Below, piece by piece: positions 11,115 through 24,564 of a stretch of 64,000 nt of DNA (position 1 is its first letter; every line of letters begins with the position of its first letter). The position numbers were made by a program, and so were the translations under genes. The notes below the pieces were generated by a model, which made no database searches, had not been told where the DNA came from, and saw only the letters and a program-made list of their open reading frames with translations. The stretch is from positions 15,998,501 to 16,062,500 of the forward strand of contig OY987226.1 of the NCBI GenBank assembly GCA_963920705.1. The letters run 5' to 3'. Source of the DNA: Odiellus spinosus. Its lineage: Eukaryota > Arthropoda > Arachnida > Opiliones > Phalangiidae.

Positions 11115-13156
11115 CTATATAAACGAAAACCAAAAAGATAGTCCCATTCGTTTTGAGATATCCAATATATTGATTGCCTTCGTTTACTGGTTTCAAGAGA
11201 TAATGAAGCCGAATAACTTTTTAAGCTTATGGATTATCAACTTACAAAAATTTAGTTTCAGATTGAAACAAAATGTCTAAATGTTTAGCTAAAGAGTTCG
11301 GTTAGATCGCGTGAAATATTTTTAGACGCTCTTTGATTGACTGCGTATTTTATGACATTATTTACCAGTGTTTTTAGATTATTATACAATTAATGCTAAT
11401 TAAAATTCAGAACCATCATATCGCCATCAATATTTTTTTTTAAATATCGCTTTTTTATCAATTCCTTGGAAAATAGATTCTCTAATAAAAAATTACCAAT
11501 AAATTTAGCTAGAAATGTTTAACTTGCTCGGAAAATAGGCTTAAGAAGGATCCATATATATATATATTATATCTAACAGCGAGAAACGTTTTAAAACCTT
11601 AGCTAAGAGACGCGCTTTGCTTCTTCAGCGGCTTTGTTAAGCCTAATCTTGCCTAGTTTGCAATTAAGTTGATTTCAAGATTAATATTTTCACGCGATTT
11701 TTTGGTGTAATATAAACGAGCAAAAATTTGTTTCATTGATCTAATCGCGTTCTCTCTGAGAATGCGGTAAATACATTCTTGAACAATCTTGGTATGGCAA
11801 AGATCAACTGATGGTAGAAATTTTTAAATACTTACATCTTTGTTGTACATGGCGGCGTTAATTTTGGTGTGATCTAGACGACTGTACATCGAAGTGACTT
11901 TGGGTCGATTAATAACGGCCGATTGAGGCTGCACGTACTTGACCAGTTGACCCGAAGAACCAAACTTATCGGATTGACCCCCGATTGAAGCCGGACTCGG
12001 CGTGGTAAAAGGTGAAAGTTTAATACCCAACGGTGTATTGGGAGTACCGGGGAGACTGACATCATCTGAATTTAAACAAAATATCACTAATAAATTTGAA
12101 GTCAAGTATTCATTAATTTGACCGATGTAAAAGTACCATTGAATGATTTTTACAAAATCACTTTTTCTAACGCCGTGCTCAAAGTTCACAAATAAAGATG
12201 TAACTTTAAAAATTCGTATCTTAATTGCTTTCGCAGCGGATTTTTATAGTTTCTTGGAGCAGCCTTGCGAAATAAAACCAAAAGTCTATCACTTTATTCC
12301 ATAAAAGTAAACAACGCCCCGTAGCTTAATACTATCAGATTCTGATTCGAGACAATATAGCGGCCGCAGTGACCTTGTGAGTTGTGAGGGAAGACAATAT
12401 ATTCAAGCGCGGCCCGCCTAAATTCCGACCCTCTCTTCCAACTGAAAATATCGAGAAAGAGTCAAAATCACTCGAGCAAGATAGGGTGATGTCTTTTTTG
12501 TTTAGTTCTAAGTGATGCGCTAGTGCGTTTACCTGACCCTTTGTTTACTTTTACGGAATAAAGTGATAGACTTTTGATAAAACTAATTGTTCTAGAAAAC
12601 AATTAAAATCTTACCACCGCTGAGATCGGTGGGCGCGTCACTCTGGCAGACGCTTGCTTGTCTCTGTAAACTCGGTGGCACCCAAAAATGTCCAGATTCT
12701 TGACTAGAAGAGCTTTCCAAACGGCCGCTACTGTGAGATCTGAGGAATTTGGTTTTTCCGTTAGAGCCAACCGCTAAATTTCCCGATGCAACTTGCGGTT
12801 GAGCGGTCATCGTTTTTCCAGATGAATCTGAAATCAGACACGTGGCTTAAGAGGACAAATTTAAGTCTTATCGGAATAGGTGGTCTTGATTTTATACCTT
12901 TGAGAGATTCGGTAATATCACTGACTGCGCTTTCGGTAACGATGGACATTTGGCTGAGTTCCTTCTTTCCGACATCGTGGGCGACCTTGTCCAGTTGGTC
13001 ACGCTCAAACCAATTTAGCTTGTAGCGACGAGAACACAATACGTAAAACAGGAGACCTCCCAACATTAACAGTAACGCCGACACGCACAAGTAGACAGCC
13101 GTGAAATATGAACTGTCCAGTTCCATTCCATGATGTTTTGACGAGATAACGGCCAT
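10959..13156 (-). CDS. Synaptotagmin-like gene, 5' part (4 exons; N-terminal region to mid C2A)
   Basis: Synaptotagmins are membrane-anchored, usually Ca2+-binding C2-domain proteins of vesicle traffic. Exons in transcript order: 13156-12898, 12827-12615, 12065-11836, 11114-10959; all junctions are GT-AG and in phase (286 codons). Residues 1-15 are short and luminal; about 17-40 form one membrane helix (YFTAVYLCVSALLLMLGGLL); then CSRRYKLNWFER and a Ser-rich linker with WVPPSLQRQAS, like the linker of the Syt3/6/10 group. KINAAMYNKD precedes C2A as IKPELYKQ does in that group. C2A begins GAVHFAVSYNRELSILCVHL and reaches the Ca2+-loop motif SGSADPYAK. The rest of C2A and all of C2B were not found between 1 and 10958; they may lie beyond the left edge. 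The exact subfamily is uncertain. Confidence 0.82.
11836..12065 (-). CDS. Synaptotagmin-like exon 3: Pro/Ser-rich linker
   Basis: Acceptor TTTAAATTCAG. Encodes DVSLPGTPNTPLGIKLSPFT, then TPSPASIGG, and ends TKINAAMYNKD just before C2A. Donor GTAAGT. Intron 3 runs 11115-11835 (721 bp). Confidence 0.85.
12279..12576. mobile_element. 298-bp MITE with 7-bp duplication, in synaptotagmin-like intron 2
   Basis: Inverted ends CAAAAGTCTATCACTTTATT and AATAAAGTGATAGACTTTTG; the match extends about 35 bp to GTTTACTTTTA. It is flanked on both sides by ATAAAAC (12272-12278 and 12577-12583). There is no open frame. Confidence 0.85.
12615..12827 (-). CDS. Synaptotagmin-like exon 2: Ser-rich linker
   Basis: Acceptor GATTTCAG. 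71 codons, including SGRLESSSSQESGHFWVPPS and LQRQASVCQSDAPTDLSGG. Donor GTAAGA. A 298-bp MITE (12279-12576) sits in the following intron, 38 bp from this donor. Confidence 0.85.
12898..13156 (-). CDS. Synaptotagmin-like exon 1: start, membrane helix, juxtamembrane region
   Basis: ATG at 13156. 86 codons plus one base. There is one hydrophobic helix of about 24 residues, then RRYKLNWFERDQLDKV. Donor GTATAA; the next intron is 70 bp (12828-12897). The codon is completed as Asp across the junction (KDSSGKT). Confidence 0.85.
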
Positions 13157-14214
13157 TTTTAAAATATGTTTGGGCTTATATTATAAGTAGTATATTTTTG
13201 ATAAACATGGGCTGAATCGATCGAGTTGCTTGGGCCGTGGGAATTCAGAACTACGCCGATTTCGGTTTCATTTCTGAAAAATAAATTTAAGTAGAAATTC
13301 ATTAGCAAAAAAGATTTTGGTTTAAAAATCCAAAAATTAGTGATTTTCCAGTTTTTTTCCTATATGGCTAGGGAATAAGGGCTAAGAAGCCGTGATGTTC
13401 ATATTGGGGGCTGGTAATTAACAATTAATGCCCAAAAAGGTCCACCTTGAGTCTTAATGAAATTTTTAGAGAATCACCTTCGTACACGTTTAGAATAAAC
13501 CCTAAAGTCGGCGACCAAGATGTCGAAAAATACTATAAATATATTGGAATTTATAACATATTTAAATTGAGTTGCTTTTTTCCTAACTGCGATGCCACGT
13601 TGTCTAAAAATCGGCATTTTTAATATCAAAGCCTTCGGAAGTTCTGAACTCGCGTCACTGTGGATATAGTTACGCCGTCAAAATGTCTGTCCTAATATCA
13701 TCCGATATTTATGTATATATATATATTATATTTTATATATTTCAAATGTCAAAGAGCGAAATTTCCTTCCCTTTTTGGCGTAAAATGGCAACGAAAACGT
13801 GATAGGCGTTTATATAACGCCCTAATGTTTAGATTTTTCATTCGCGCGGTATTCTGTTCAAATAAGAAAAACCATTGGAGTTTTTCCGGCACTTCGTGTC
13901 TGGCCAAAAGCAAAGAGCTTTTCTAATCCCAGTCTGCCCTTTTCGCTTCGAGTACTATAAAATATTTACTCTGTTGCTCAGTCGATTGTCTCGGGGTTAT
14001 GTATATGTAAGGCTAACGTTTTATGTCATATACTTTAAGAGGAGACTTTGCTGCTGAAAGACACGGTACCCAGCGGTAAAAACGAAGTGGGGTGTTTAAA
14101 AAAAGTCCTATACGAATCGAGTGTCCATCTACCGTCACTTAAACCACAAGTATACCATAATTAACAATCTTTTCACGTTAATTCATTGTTTTGAGAAATG
14201 TTTTTCGTTAGAAA
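13157..14214. other. Upstream flank of synaptotagmin-like gene; no further feature
   Basis: Expected to hold its promoter on the minus strand. No TATA box stands out at a usual distance. Open plus frames at 13711-14057 have no recognisable similarity. A short AT microsatellite is at 13711-13733. Confidence 0.4.
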
Positions 14215-14215
14215 A

Positions 14216-14247
<32 letters not shown>
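14215..14247 (+). repeat. Poly(A) tract, about 30 bp
   Basis: Uninterrupted A run after GAAAAC. No retrotransposon coding sequence or duplication was recognised beside it. Confidence 0.9.
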
Positions 14248-14250
<3 letters not shown>

Positions 14251-14399
14251 AAATTCTTGATTTGAAAAAATGTTTAATAGACCCTTGCAACCCTGTTTTA
14301 CCAACTAAGTTCCCAGCCCGTACAAGCTGGTATACGTTCATATAAGATAAATAATTTTGTTATGGTGGATTCTTCCTTTGATTTAAATGGTTTTAAAGT

Positions 14400-14580
14400 A
14401 CCAAACGTTAGAGCTCTGGATCGGATAATGAATATTCATTGATAACTAGTCTTTTTTCAGTTTTTAATCTTTGATAAATTGTTTGTTAATATAAAACCAC
14501 AAATTATATAAACAGATGTTTAATCAAATGGATACGAATTATCCGGAGATAAAATTTTAAGCTTGATTAATAAACAAATT
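14400..14580. repeat. Interspersed repeat, inverted copy of 32090-32260
   Basis: Shared, in opposite orientation: TTTTAATCTTTGATAAATTG, ACCACAAATTATATAAACAG, GGATACGAATTATCCG and TTGATAACTAG-type segments. The second copy lies inside a TTAA-type element. Confidence 0.65.
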
Positions 14581-15521
14581 ACGCGTTTATTCAAAACGGA
14601 TAATGCGAAGATAAAAATATGACGTTTCTCGAAGTCCGTGTAGAATGAAATATAATAATTATATTTTAATATAAATTGAAAGGAACAAATACTACATTCT
14701 AGCTTCAAGATCTCAATTTTGGTTAAAATCCGCGAAGAAACTTGAGTTTAAAATTTTCTTATCGACGAATGTATAACTCGTATAACGGATCAATTTCTTA
14801 TAACAATGAGTACGAATAAAAAGTTTGCCTTACATTCAAATATTGTATTATATTTAATTGAGATTCACGATGATCATATTCAATAAACAAAAGTTATATG
14901 AATTCCGAGCTCTACCTAAAGTTAATGTAGATTAAATAGAGGTTTTATATGAAGCTGAAATGCGCACAATTTTTTGAGACTTGCTCCAAATATTTTAACT
15001 GAAAACATCCCAACCACGCGCTCGTTAGTTCCTTCCAGGAATATAAGTGAAGTTATTTATCGCGAGCCACTGTCCAACTACTCCAACGCTTGTTGACCCA
15101 TTAAACAAGTGGGCTACGTAGTAATATATCACCCAACCTAGCCAAAACACGATCAATAAAACACTGGTTAGTGCCTTCGCCTATATACGAACGCCGACGT
15201 CAAACCAGCAGAAACGTTTTCCCGGTTTTTTATATAAATAAATTACGAAATACATCAGACGGAAACCTTTTTACCCGTATATAAATTATACATATTATCC
15301 AAGAGGAAAGAAAGATAAATTAAATATCTTTTCAAGAGACTATAATTCTAATGATAGATTCAAATAGAGTTTTGAAATAAGATCAGCTACACCAAAATCG
15401 GCTAAAGAATTAAGAACGATTTTTAAGTAATTTCTCATTTAATAGGGTCTAACATGATCTTTAATCGGGGATCTCTATTATGATATACAAATATAGAGTT
15501 CAATTAGGGATCCAAAATAAG
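14581..15521. other. No feature recognised
   Basis: Very AT-rich. The 62-codon minus frame at 14520-14708 overlaps repeat sequence. Nothing coding seen. Confidence 0.5.
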
Positions 15522-15888
15522 TAGAGGTCAGCGTTCAGACATAGAGATCGGGGTTTGGACAAGAAATTTCTGATTATTTTATCTAAATATTCATAATTTG
15601 AAATTATCCACGACAAGTCTATGATAAATCCAATGTAATCGCGAATAATTTTCCGATTCTTTTTTATGATTAACTGATTAACTGATATTTGTGGATTATT
15701 TTGTCCAAACCTCGATCTCTATTTAGACAAGATATTCCATAAATATTTGGTTAATCAGTTATTTATGAACAATAAATAGTTAATTATTCGCGATAACATG
15801 CATTTATCATAGACTACCCATGGATAATTTCAAATTATGAATAAAGATAAAACAAACGGATATTTTCTTGTCCAAACGCCGACCTCTA
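15522..15888. mobile_element. hAT-like MITE (outer), perfect 8-bp duplication AAAATAAG
   Basis: Inverted ends TAGAGGTCAGCGTTCAGACA and TGTCCAAACGCCGACCTCTA; AAAATAAG at 15514-15521 and 15889-15896. It contains a second hAT-like MITE at 15542-15721. Its right half is the unfilled homologue of the 281-bp insertion site at 16840. Confidence 0.85.
15542..15721. mobile_element. hAT-like MITE (inner), 180 bp
   Basis: Ends TAGAGATCGGGGTTTGGACA and TGTCCAAACCTCGATCTCTA. Flanks TTCAGACA (15534-15541) and TTTAGACA (15722-15729) agree at 7 of 8 bases, an 8-bp duplication of the outer element's own terminus. Confidence 0.85.
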
Positions 15889-16402
15889 AAAATAAGACTA
15901 AATCAAAATGAGATTAGGAATAAGTAAGATATTTTAATTTTTGTTTCTTATGGGCCAATTTATGATTAATTAATTAGTCTAAATTTGAGCTCTAGGTGAG
16001 CTATTCAGGTATCGAGCTTCAAAATAAGTGGAAATTACTCCAAAAATGGACCATAAATAACCAAATTATGTATATTTTTCTAATTTGTTTGTCCGATTTT
16101 GATGTAATTATAGTCTTACTTTGAATCTCCCTGTGTGTTCTTAACATACTCAAGTAGTGTTCAATTATGACTTTAAAATAAGATCAACCACAAAGAAAAC
16201 TGCTAAAGATTTCGAAAGTTATTCATAATTTTGTTATTTATAGTTCAATTTAGGATTAAATTGATATCAATTTAAAAATATCGTATTTTTGTTATTTAGG
16301 GCTAATTTTGGGGTAATTAGTCTCATTTTGGAGCTATCGATGAGTTATCAACAAATATAGAACATCCAAAAAAAGACTAACTATACATCCATTCGCACAA
16401 AT

Positions 16403-16581
16403 TAGAGATCGGGGTTTGGACAAGAAATTTTCTGATTATGTTATCTTTATTCATAACTTAAAATTTTTCGAGGAAAGTCTATGATAAATCCAATGTAATC
16501 GCGAATAATTTTCCGATTATTTTTTATGATTAACTGATTAACTGATAGTTGTGGATTATTTTGTCCAAACCCCGATCTCTA
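16403..16581. mobile_element. hAT-like MITE, 179 bp, perfect 8-bp duplication GCACAAAT
   Basis: Same family as 15542-15721: ends TAGAGATCGGGGTTTGGACA and TGTCCAAACCCCGATCTCTA. GCACAAAT at 16395-16402 and 16582-16589. Confidence 0.88.
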
Positions 16582-16687
16582 GCACAAATAATAAGAAAGT
16601 TATTTAAAATTGTTATTTTTTGGTCCAATTTTGGAGTAATTTGTCTTATTTTGAAGCTCTTGTCATTAAGTTATATTTAAATATCAT

Positions 16688-17163
16688 TAGAGCTCGGCGT
16701 TTGGACAAAATTATTCCTAAATAACGGTTAATCATTTATTTATGAATAAAAATCGATATTATTCAGTAAATTATTCGCGATAACATGCTTTTATCATAGG
16801 CTCCCCGTGGATAATTTCAAATTATGAATAAAGATAAAACCAAGGAGGATCAGAGAAGGAGAGGAAATGTGGGGCTGCGTTGAGTTAGAGAGAGAAGAGC
16901 CAACCTCCCACTCGGGTGGAAAGGGGGGATAGGAAATTCTCGAGGTAAACTGTTGTCACGTGGTCGCTAGCTAGCGCGTCTCATAAAGGATTCGTTTTAC
17001 CCACGCGACAACATTTTACCACGAAACGTCTCTACCCCCGTTCTCCCAGAGTGGGAGTTTAGGCCGACGCAGTAGGAACCGCACCGTCCCCACATTTCCT
17101 CTCCTTCTCTGATCCTCCTTGATAAAACAAACGGATATTTTCTTGTTCAAACGCCGAGCTCTA
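16688..17163. mobile_element. hAT-like MITE carrying the 281-bp element
   Basis: Ends TAGAGCTCGGCGTTTGGACA and TGTTCAAACGCCGAGCTCTA-type, related to 15522-15888. Flanks AATATCAT (16680-16687) and AATAGCAT (17164-17171) agree at 7 of 8. Without the insert at 16841-17121 and its duplication it would be about 188 bp. Confidence 0.85.
16841..17121. mobile_element. 281-bp MITE, 7-bp duplication ATAAAAC, copy 1
   Basis: Inverted ends CAAGGAGGATCAGAGAAGGA and TCCTTCTCTGATCCTCCTTG. ATAAAAC flanks at 16834-16840 and 17122-17128; the paralogous site near 15844-15850 has a single ATAAAAC. GC-rich relative to its surroundings, with a palindromic GCTAGCTAGC and a CACGTG near the centre. Confidence 0.92.
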
Positions 17164-17672
17164 AATAGCATGGTAGCTAGAAACGTTGAAACGGTTGTGT
17201 AATATCATTTTGTAAGTACTTTGTAAGAAAGTTAGAGCAATTTCCTGAATATTTTAGGGTCATGAAGTTATAAATGTATAATCAACTACAGAGAAGATTT
17301 AACCTTTCATTGGTAATAAAATAGAAAGGTTACTTCATCTCTATATTTTTCAGTCTCTATGCCCCTAAAAATATTCTGCGAACTTCCATAAAATATATTT
17401 AAAATTATGTCCCAATTCCATATTTAAATTGTCACGAAATACATAACGAAATATAAATATTCACGCCAACTAGTAGTTTGGTGGTATATTTCGAAAAAAT
17501 TCTGATATAGAAATGGCGTGCGATAATCTCATTGCATTTATGAACGCGAATCACGCGGAAAGGCGTGGGTGAATCAAACTACTCGTTAATAACATAAAAC
17601 CTAGCTCGCAGTCCATTTTTCTTGGGAAAGAAATCTCAGAAATGGCTAGAATTTCTGGAAAGCGGAGGTCAT

Positions 17673-19929
<2,257 letters not shown>

Positions 19930-20165
19930 GAAAGATACGAATTTTAAAAGTTTCAGCTTTATTTCGAAACTTTGAGATTAAATTATACTTGACCAATCAG
20001 GACGTTTTAATAATTTTCACGACGCGTGATAATAAAACTCTTGAAATCTATATTAATATTTACACGGAGAATCTTCTCTACAGCGCGTGAATTATCTAAA
20101 CGCCCTGATTGGTCAAGAAATTTCTAATATTAAAATTAAACATTAAAAATTCGTATCCAAGAAAA
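19930..20165. repeat. Foldback repeat, about 235 bp
   Basis: AGATACGAATTTTAAAAGTT then CTTGACCAATCAGGACGTTT on the left; AAACGCCCTGATTGGTCAAG then AAAAATTCGTATCC on the right. It covers the 71-codon frame at 19875-20090, which is therefore unlikely to be a gene. Confidence 0.7.
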
Positions 20166-20839
20166 AGCTATTTTGTTAAAATTTCAAGGGATTTGGTTTT
20201 TTTTTTTTTTATTTCTAGATCCCTTTACCATTTATTCTTAGCTTCAAACAACAAACCTTGAAAGGGTCTTAAATTCTGCGTATAGAACCGTGTTTTCTAT
20301 TGAAATTTCGATCCCTTTATAGGTTGTAGTTAAATATAGGTACCTATCAAGCTCATACTTCTTTCAAATTAATTGTTCTTTCCCCTTTTGCCTCACTTTT
20401 CCTCGCCTTGATATAAATCACAACTAACAGCAATTACTTCCGCTTCCTGTCTAGGGACTCTTTGTTATACCTTGACTCGCATCTGTTAGACGTCACAATA
20501 TGGGCTTCATATTTTCTTCCCCCAGACACTTGTACGATTTGATGTTCAGGCCCTGAGTAATTATGGACGGTAGAAGCGGTATTACATAAAAACATAACGA
20601 TACATAATTAAGACTAACATTTTTCTAATCGAAAGGTAATGACGAGCTAAAAATGGAACAGCTTTTGAATTTATTTTAAGAATATGCCGGCTTAGTTTTT
20701 AGGAGTCCATTTAATGCTTAATTAACGTTTTGCAGAAGTAAGACTTGAAGTAATACAGGTATAATTTCATACAAGACATCTAGACAAAACGTATTGCGTT
20801 AGATAGCATACATGAAAATTTGAAAGCCCTTGTAAAATC

Positions 20840-21235
20840 CCTTTCTTTCCTTGCTAAGCAGACGACGTTGACCATAACAAATTGTACAGTCAAAGCAAGA
20901 AGGATCAGATAAGGAGAGGAAAAGTGGGAACGGCGCGGCTCCTACTGCGTCGGCCTAAACTCCCACTCTGGGAGAACGGGGGGTAGAGATGCTTCGTGGT
21001 AAATTGTTGTCACGTGGGTATAACGAATCCTTTATGAGACGCGCTAGCTAGCGACCACGTGACAACAGTTTACCTCGAGAATTTCCTATCCCCCTTTCCA
21101 CCCGAGTGGGAGGTTGGCTCTTCTCTCTCTAACTCAACGCAGCCCCACTTTTCCTCTCCTTATCTGATCCTTCTTGGTCAAAGCTAGGGAAAAGAAAGAG
21201 AAAAGCTCTAGAGCAGATAGGGTCTTTAAACAGCA
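20840..21235. repeat. Family F repeat, split by the 281-bp element
   Basis: Reverse complement of 48565-48700: GACGTTGACCATAACAAATT before the insert and AGCTCTAGAGCAGATAGGGT then CTTTAAA after it. The 48-kb relative has one continuous CTAGCTTTGACTGTATAG, the unfilled site. Confidence 0.75.
20896..21176. mobile_element. 281-bp MITE, 7-bp duplication GTCAAAG, copy 2
   Basis: Exactly the same length as copy 1 but inverted. Ends CAAGAAGGATCAG and CTGATCCTTCTTG; GTCAAAG at 20889-20895 and 21177-21183. The few differences from copy 1 are paired between the two ends, so the termini still match each other. Confidence 0.92.
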
Positions 21236-23143
21236 AAATAAAATCTATTTAAACCTATTGAAATGGCTGTAGTATGATGTAAAAAGCATTTGTAAATTAT
21301 TAGACTCAAAAATATTCAACTATTTTCTCGCATAGTGGATTTGAAAATTGAAATTCGCGGCTTTACTTCGTTTTTTTTTTTTTTTTTTCTCGAAATAAAT
21401 TTGAATTTCCTGAAAAGGGTAGAGGCTAAATTTTGGCGCCATTTGCATCTCGCGGCAGAATTGAATCTAGGCCTAATAATTCGAGACAAAGCACAAGCGG
21501 AAATTACACGAATCTTGATTTCATTAATTTTTACGAAAGCGAGGCTAAATCTTGCGATATTTTTAATTTTCTTCGTGTGGTGGCGCCACTTGTGGGGGTC
21601 TCCTTGCAGAATTTCACCGAGCTTTCGATTTTTCAATATTTTTAGGGTAGAAAATGTTATTTAATGTATACTATTTTTATATTCAGTTTTTCTGCTCTAT
21701 CTTTTGAGAATATAAAATCACTTTTTTTCCTTGGGCTTAGCGTGAACAACCAAATTACTTTTTGCTCGAAATATCACGCGAGGAAGTATATTATAAAAGA
21801 CACTTTGTACTGCGCGTAATGAAAAATGAGGCCCCCCCGATCGAAAAGATATTAGCAATATAGCTAATGACCTTATTTCAAATTAAATTTCATTAATATG
21901 CCTAGACATAAGCGTGGGAACTCTAACGTCAACTTAAGTTGAAAAACACTACTTTTATTTTGTAAGGTATATTCTTATACGTATCCCTCCGCATTTGTTC
22001 TTTTTACGCAAACAAGTAAAGTGTATTTTACTTTTGCCTTTTTGCTAGAAAATCGATCTGATAATACTTTTCCCAATAGACTCTACTCAAAGTTAAACAC
22101 AACTGACCTATAACAATCACGCTCCAAAAAGCTCTCTAGAAATATATTCAGTTGCAATCTTGGAAAATAACCTTAATTTAAGTAGAAAAAGTTGTTTTCT
22201 AAGGGTAATTTATTTCTCTTCTAAGATTGTAATAGAATGACATAATTCGAACTTCATTATTGGAAAATTTCTCGTTTTTCTAAACAATATATGATCGAGT
22301 TTTAGCAAGTTTTGATGGATTGATATTGGATTCTTTTAATAAATCCTAATCAATCAAGCTTATGAAGTTATGAACTCAAAATAATTAACGAGTTATGAAT
22401 AATTAGTCGCGCACTTATTAAAAGTTAACCCAGGAAGGTTTTGTTCACACTTTTTTCACTACGTGCCATAATCGTTAATATCACAATTTTTATTTCAATT
22501 GATCCTTCGAAATTTTGTATCTTTTTTTAACCATATTTTGGAAAATGGTAATTTCCAATTTGAACTCGTGAAACAATGAGGCTCTTTGGACAAGGCTACT
22601 TCATGTGTTATACGCTTCTGACTGGATTGACAAAAACATTTCCCGAGATCGAAATGTAATTTTGAGAAAAGTTTGTCCAAAAAAAGAATTTTCAGAGTAA
22701 AGTCTATCGAGGAATCCTTTTATAAAGCCAGCGCAATCTTTTGTATGGAAAATTGAATTTGACAAAATCCATTTCCATAAAATTTCGTCGGTTTATAGCG
22801 TATTTTTAGCTTATAAAAAGATTTAAGTGCGTGCTGGAGACACGTGACAAACATAATTCAAAATTTATAAGAGCACTCAGTTTTTGTTCTATAGTTTCTA
22901 GGGCTATGATATAACTTTTACGGCGGTTAGGAAAATATGTTTTGGCCGAGGTTTTGGCCACCAAAGTGTTATTTTCCTGAAGACGTATTTAGCATAACCA
23001 AAAGCTTTAATCAGTTACGTAATCACTTATTTTTGTACAGAGTTTTCGGAGTGAATAAACACTCTCGATCGTGAGAAAGCTCGATTAATAAAAGTATAAG
23101 AAAAAATTCTGACATTATAATTATTATTTGTATTATATTATTA
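21236..23143. other. Gene-free stretch
   Basis: Open frames at 21316-21664 on both strands run through a 19-base poly(T) and show no domain. The remainder is AT-rich with no repeat shared elsewhere in the window recognised. Confidence 0.45.
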
Positions 23144-23580
23144 AAGGGAAAGTGGAAGCTAAAATGGAACAGCTTTTGAATTCATTTTCAGAATCACCTT
23201 GCCAAAAATATATTCGACAATTTTTTCACAATTGTTTAAATAATTTCTCAAGTTTGGTAAAATTTGAATAATTTAATAAATATAAATCAGACCAATCACA
23301 TTATTTTAGCCTCCAACAGCGCTTGTAATGTCCTTACATTAAAATAATAGGCCCGTATTTGATGCCCAATACGTTGGCCGTCAAACGCAGCCCTATTACA
23401 TTGAAGGCAGAAATAATTAAGTGGCCCGAATATTTAGTTTTAGAAATTAATTTAAACACCAAAAACGTGTCTAAAAATTGTTCAAAATTCTCGAATACTT
23501 TTTTTGGCATGCTCATTCCGTAAATAAATTCAAAACCTGTACCATTTTTAGCTCCAAGTTTACTTTGAAAGTATAAGAGG
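23144..23580. mobile_element. Family C foldback element, about 435 bp
   Basis: Left end TTAAAGGGAAAGTGGAAGCT then AAAATGGAACAGCTTTTGAA; right end TTCAAAACCTGTACC then TTTTTAGCTCCAAGTTTAC. Inner arms CCAATCACATTATTTTAGCC and AGGCAGAAATAATTAAGTGG. The AGGGA terminus after TTAA resembles families A and the 327-bp element. Confidence 0.65.
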
Positions 23581-24564
23581 AATTTGAGTAATTATAATTA
23601 TTATTATTCAATGTAACTAATTATTAGAAAAAAGTCATTTGTTATCATTTTTTAATAGCTTATATATACCATAGTTCTAAATCTTCAGTTACCTATACAT
23701 GGATAGAATCTATATCTAAATGAAGTGGGCGGTACGTAATGACAATTAAAACTTATCATAGATTGCGATATATCGTAATCTTGGCGGATGAATACATAAT
23801 GTTAAACCTCTTAATAGGAAAAATTTGTTTTGGAAATCATATAATGAGCCACGGATAGCGTAAAAATAAAGGAACCAGGGTGAGACAGTCTAGTGACTCT
23901 ATAGTCCAATGATAAAGTCTCGAAATTGGATTCTAGAAATAAGTTCCCCTAAATCCGGTGGATTTTTCCGTCAACCCAATAGGTCGGCTCACTTTCGATC
24001 TCCTGGATGAGAAACCTTATTTCACGGGGTATTGCGGCTAGATCTTTTATTGCCGTTGGGAAATTGGTACGAAGGAAATAATACTAATAATATATATAAC
24101 ACTACGCGCATGTGCTAGTGTGGGATGAAAATGCTTCACATAAACGCCTGAACCAATTGAGACAAGGGGACCATTCGTGTCGTAACAATTTATACATACA
24201 TGTATTTACGAGAAATGGGAACAGCTCTAGGATCTTTGGTTTATTTATATAATAAATCAAACAGTTCGTTGATCTCAAAATATTTCTTATAGAAAAACTT
24301 TTGATTTTTAGTGGTAACAATTAATTCTAAATTCATTTAATGTCTTATTATTGAAGTTATCAATAATTTATTTCGAATTCAGATATAGTTACTTCATTAA
24401 GGGTTTATTCAATTAATAATTTTAATTACGCTATATACGAGCACTATCTACTATATCCGTTACTATACGAGCTTTCGGTGAAAGTCTCTTCGAAGTCTTA
24501 ACAAGGAGAAATAGTTTTAGGAGTCGTGCTCATACTTTAGTGTAAAAACTAGAGCGCTAGTTCG
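23581..24564. other. No feature recognised
   Basis: A 72-codon minus frame at 24102-24320 has no recognisable similarity. The segment 23880-24010 is less AT-rich but has no tRNA fold or coding signal that I can support. Confidence 0.45.

Noticed and set aside
12315-12390. Possible tRNA-like stretch starting GCCCCGTAGCTTA
   Set aside because: No T-arm or acceptor pairing; it lies inside the 298-bp MITE.
21316-21664. Overlapping 106- and 109-codon frames on opposite strands
   Set aside because: Both cross a poly(T)/poly(A) tract and show no domain; mutual overlap argues against coding.
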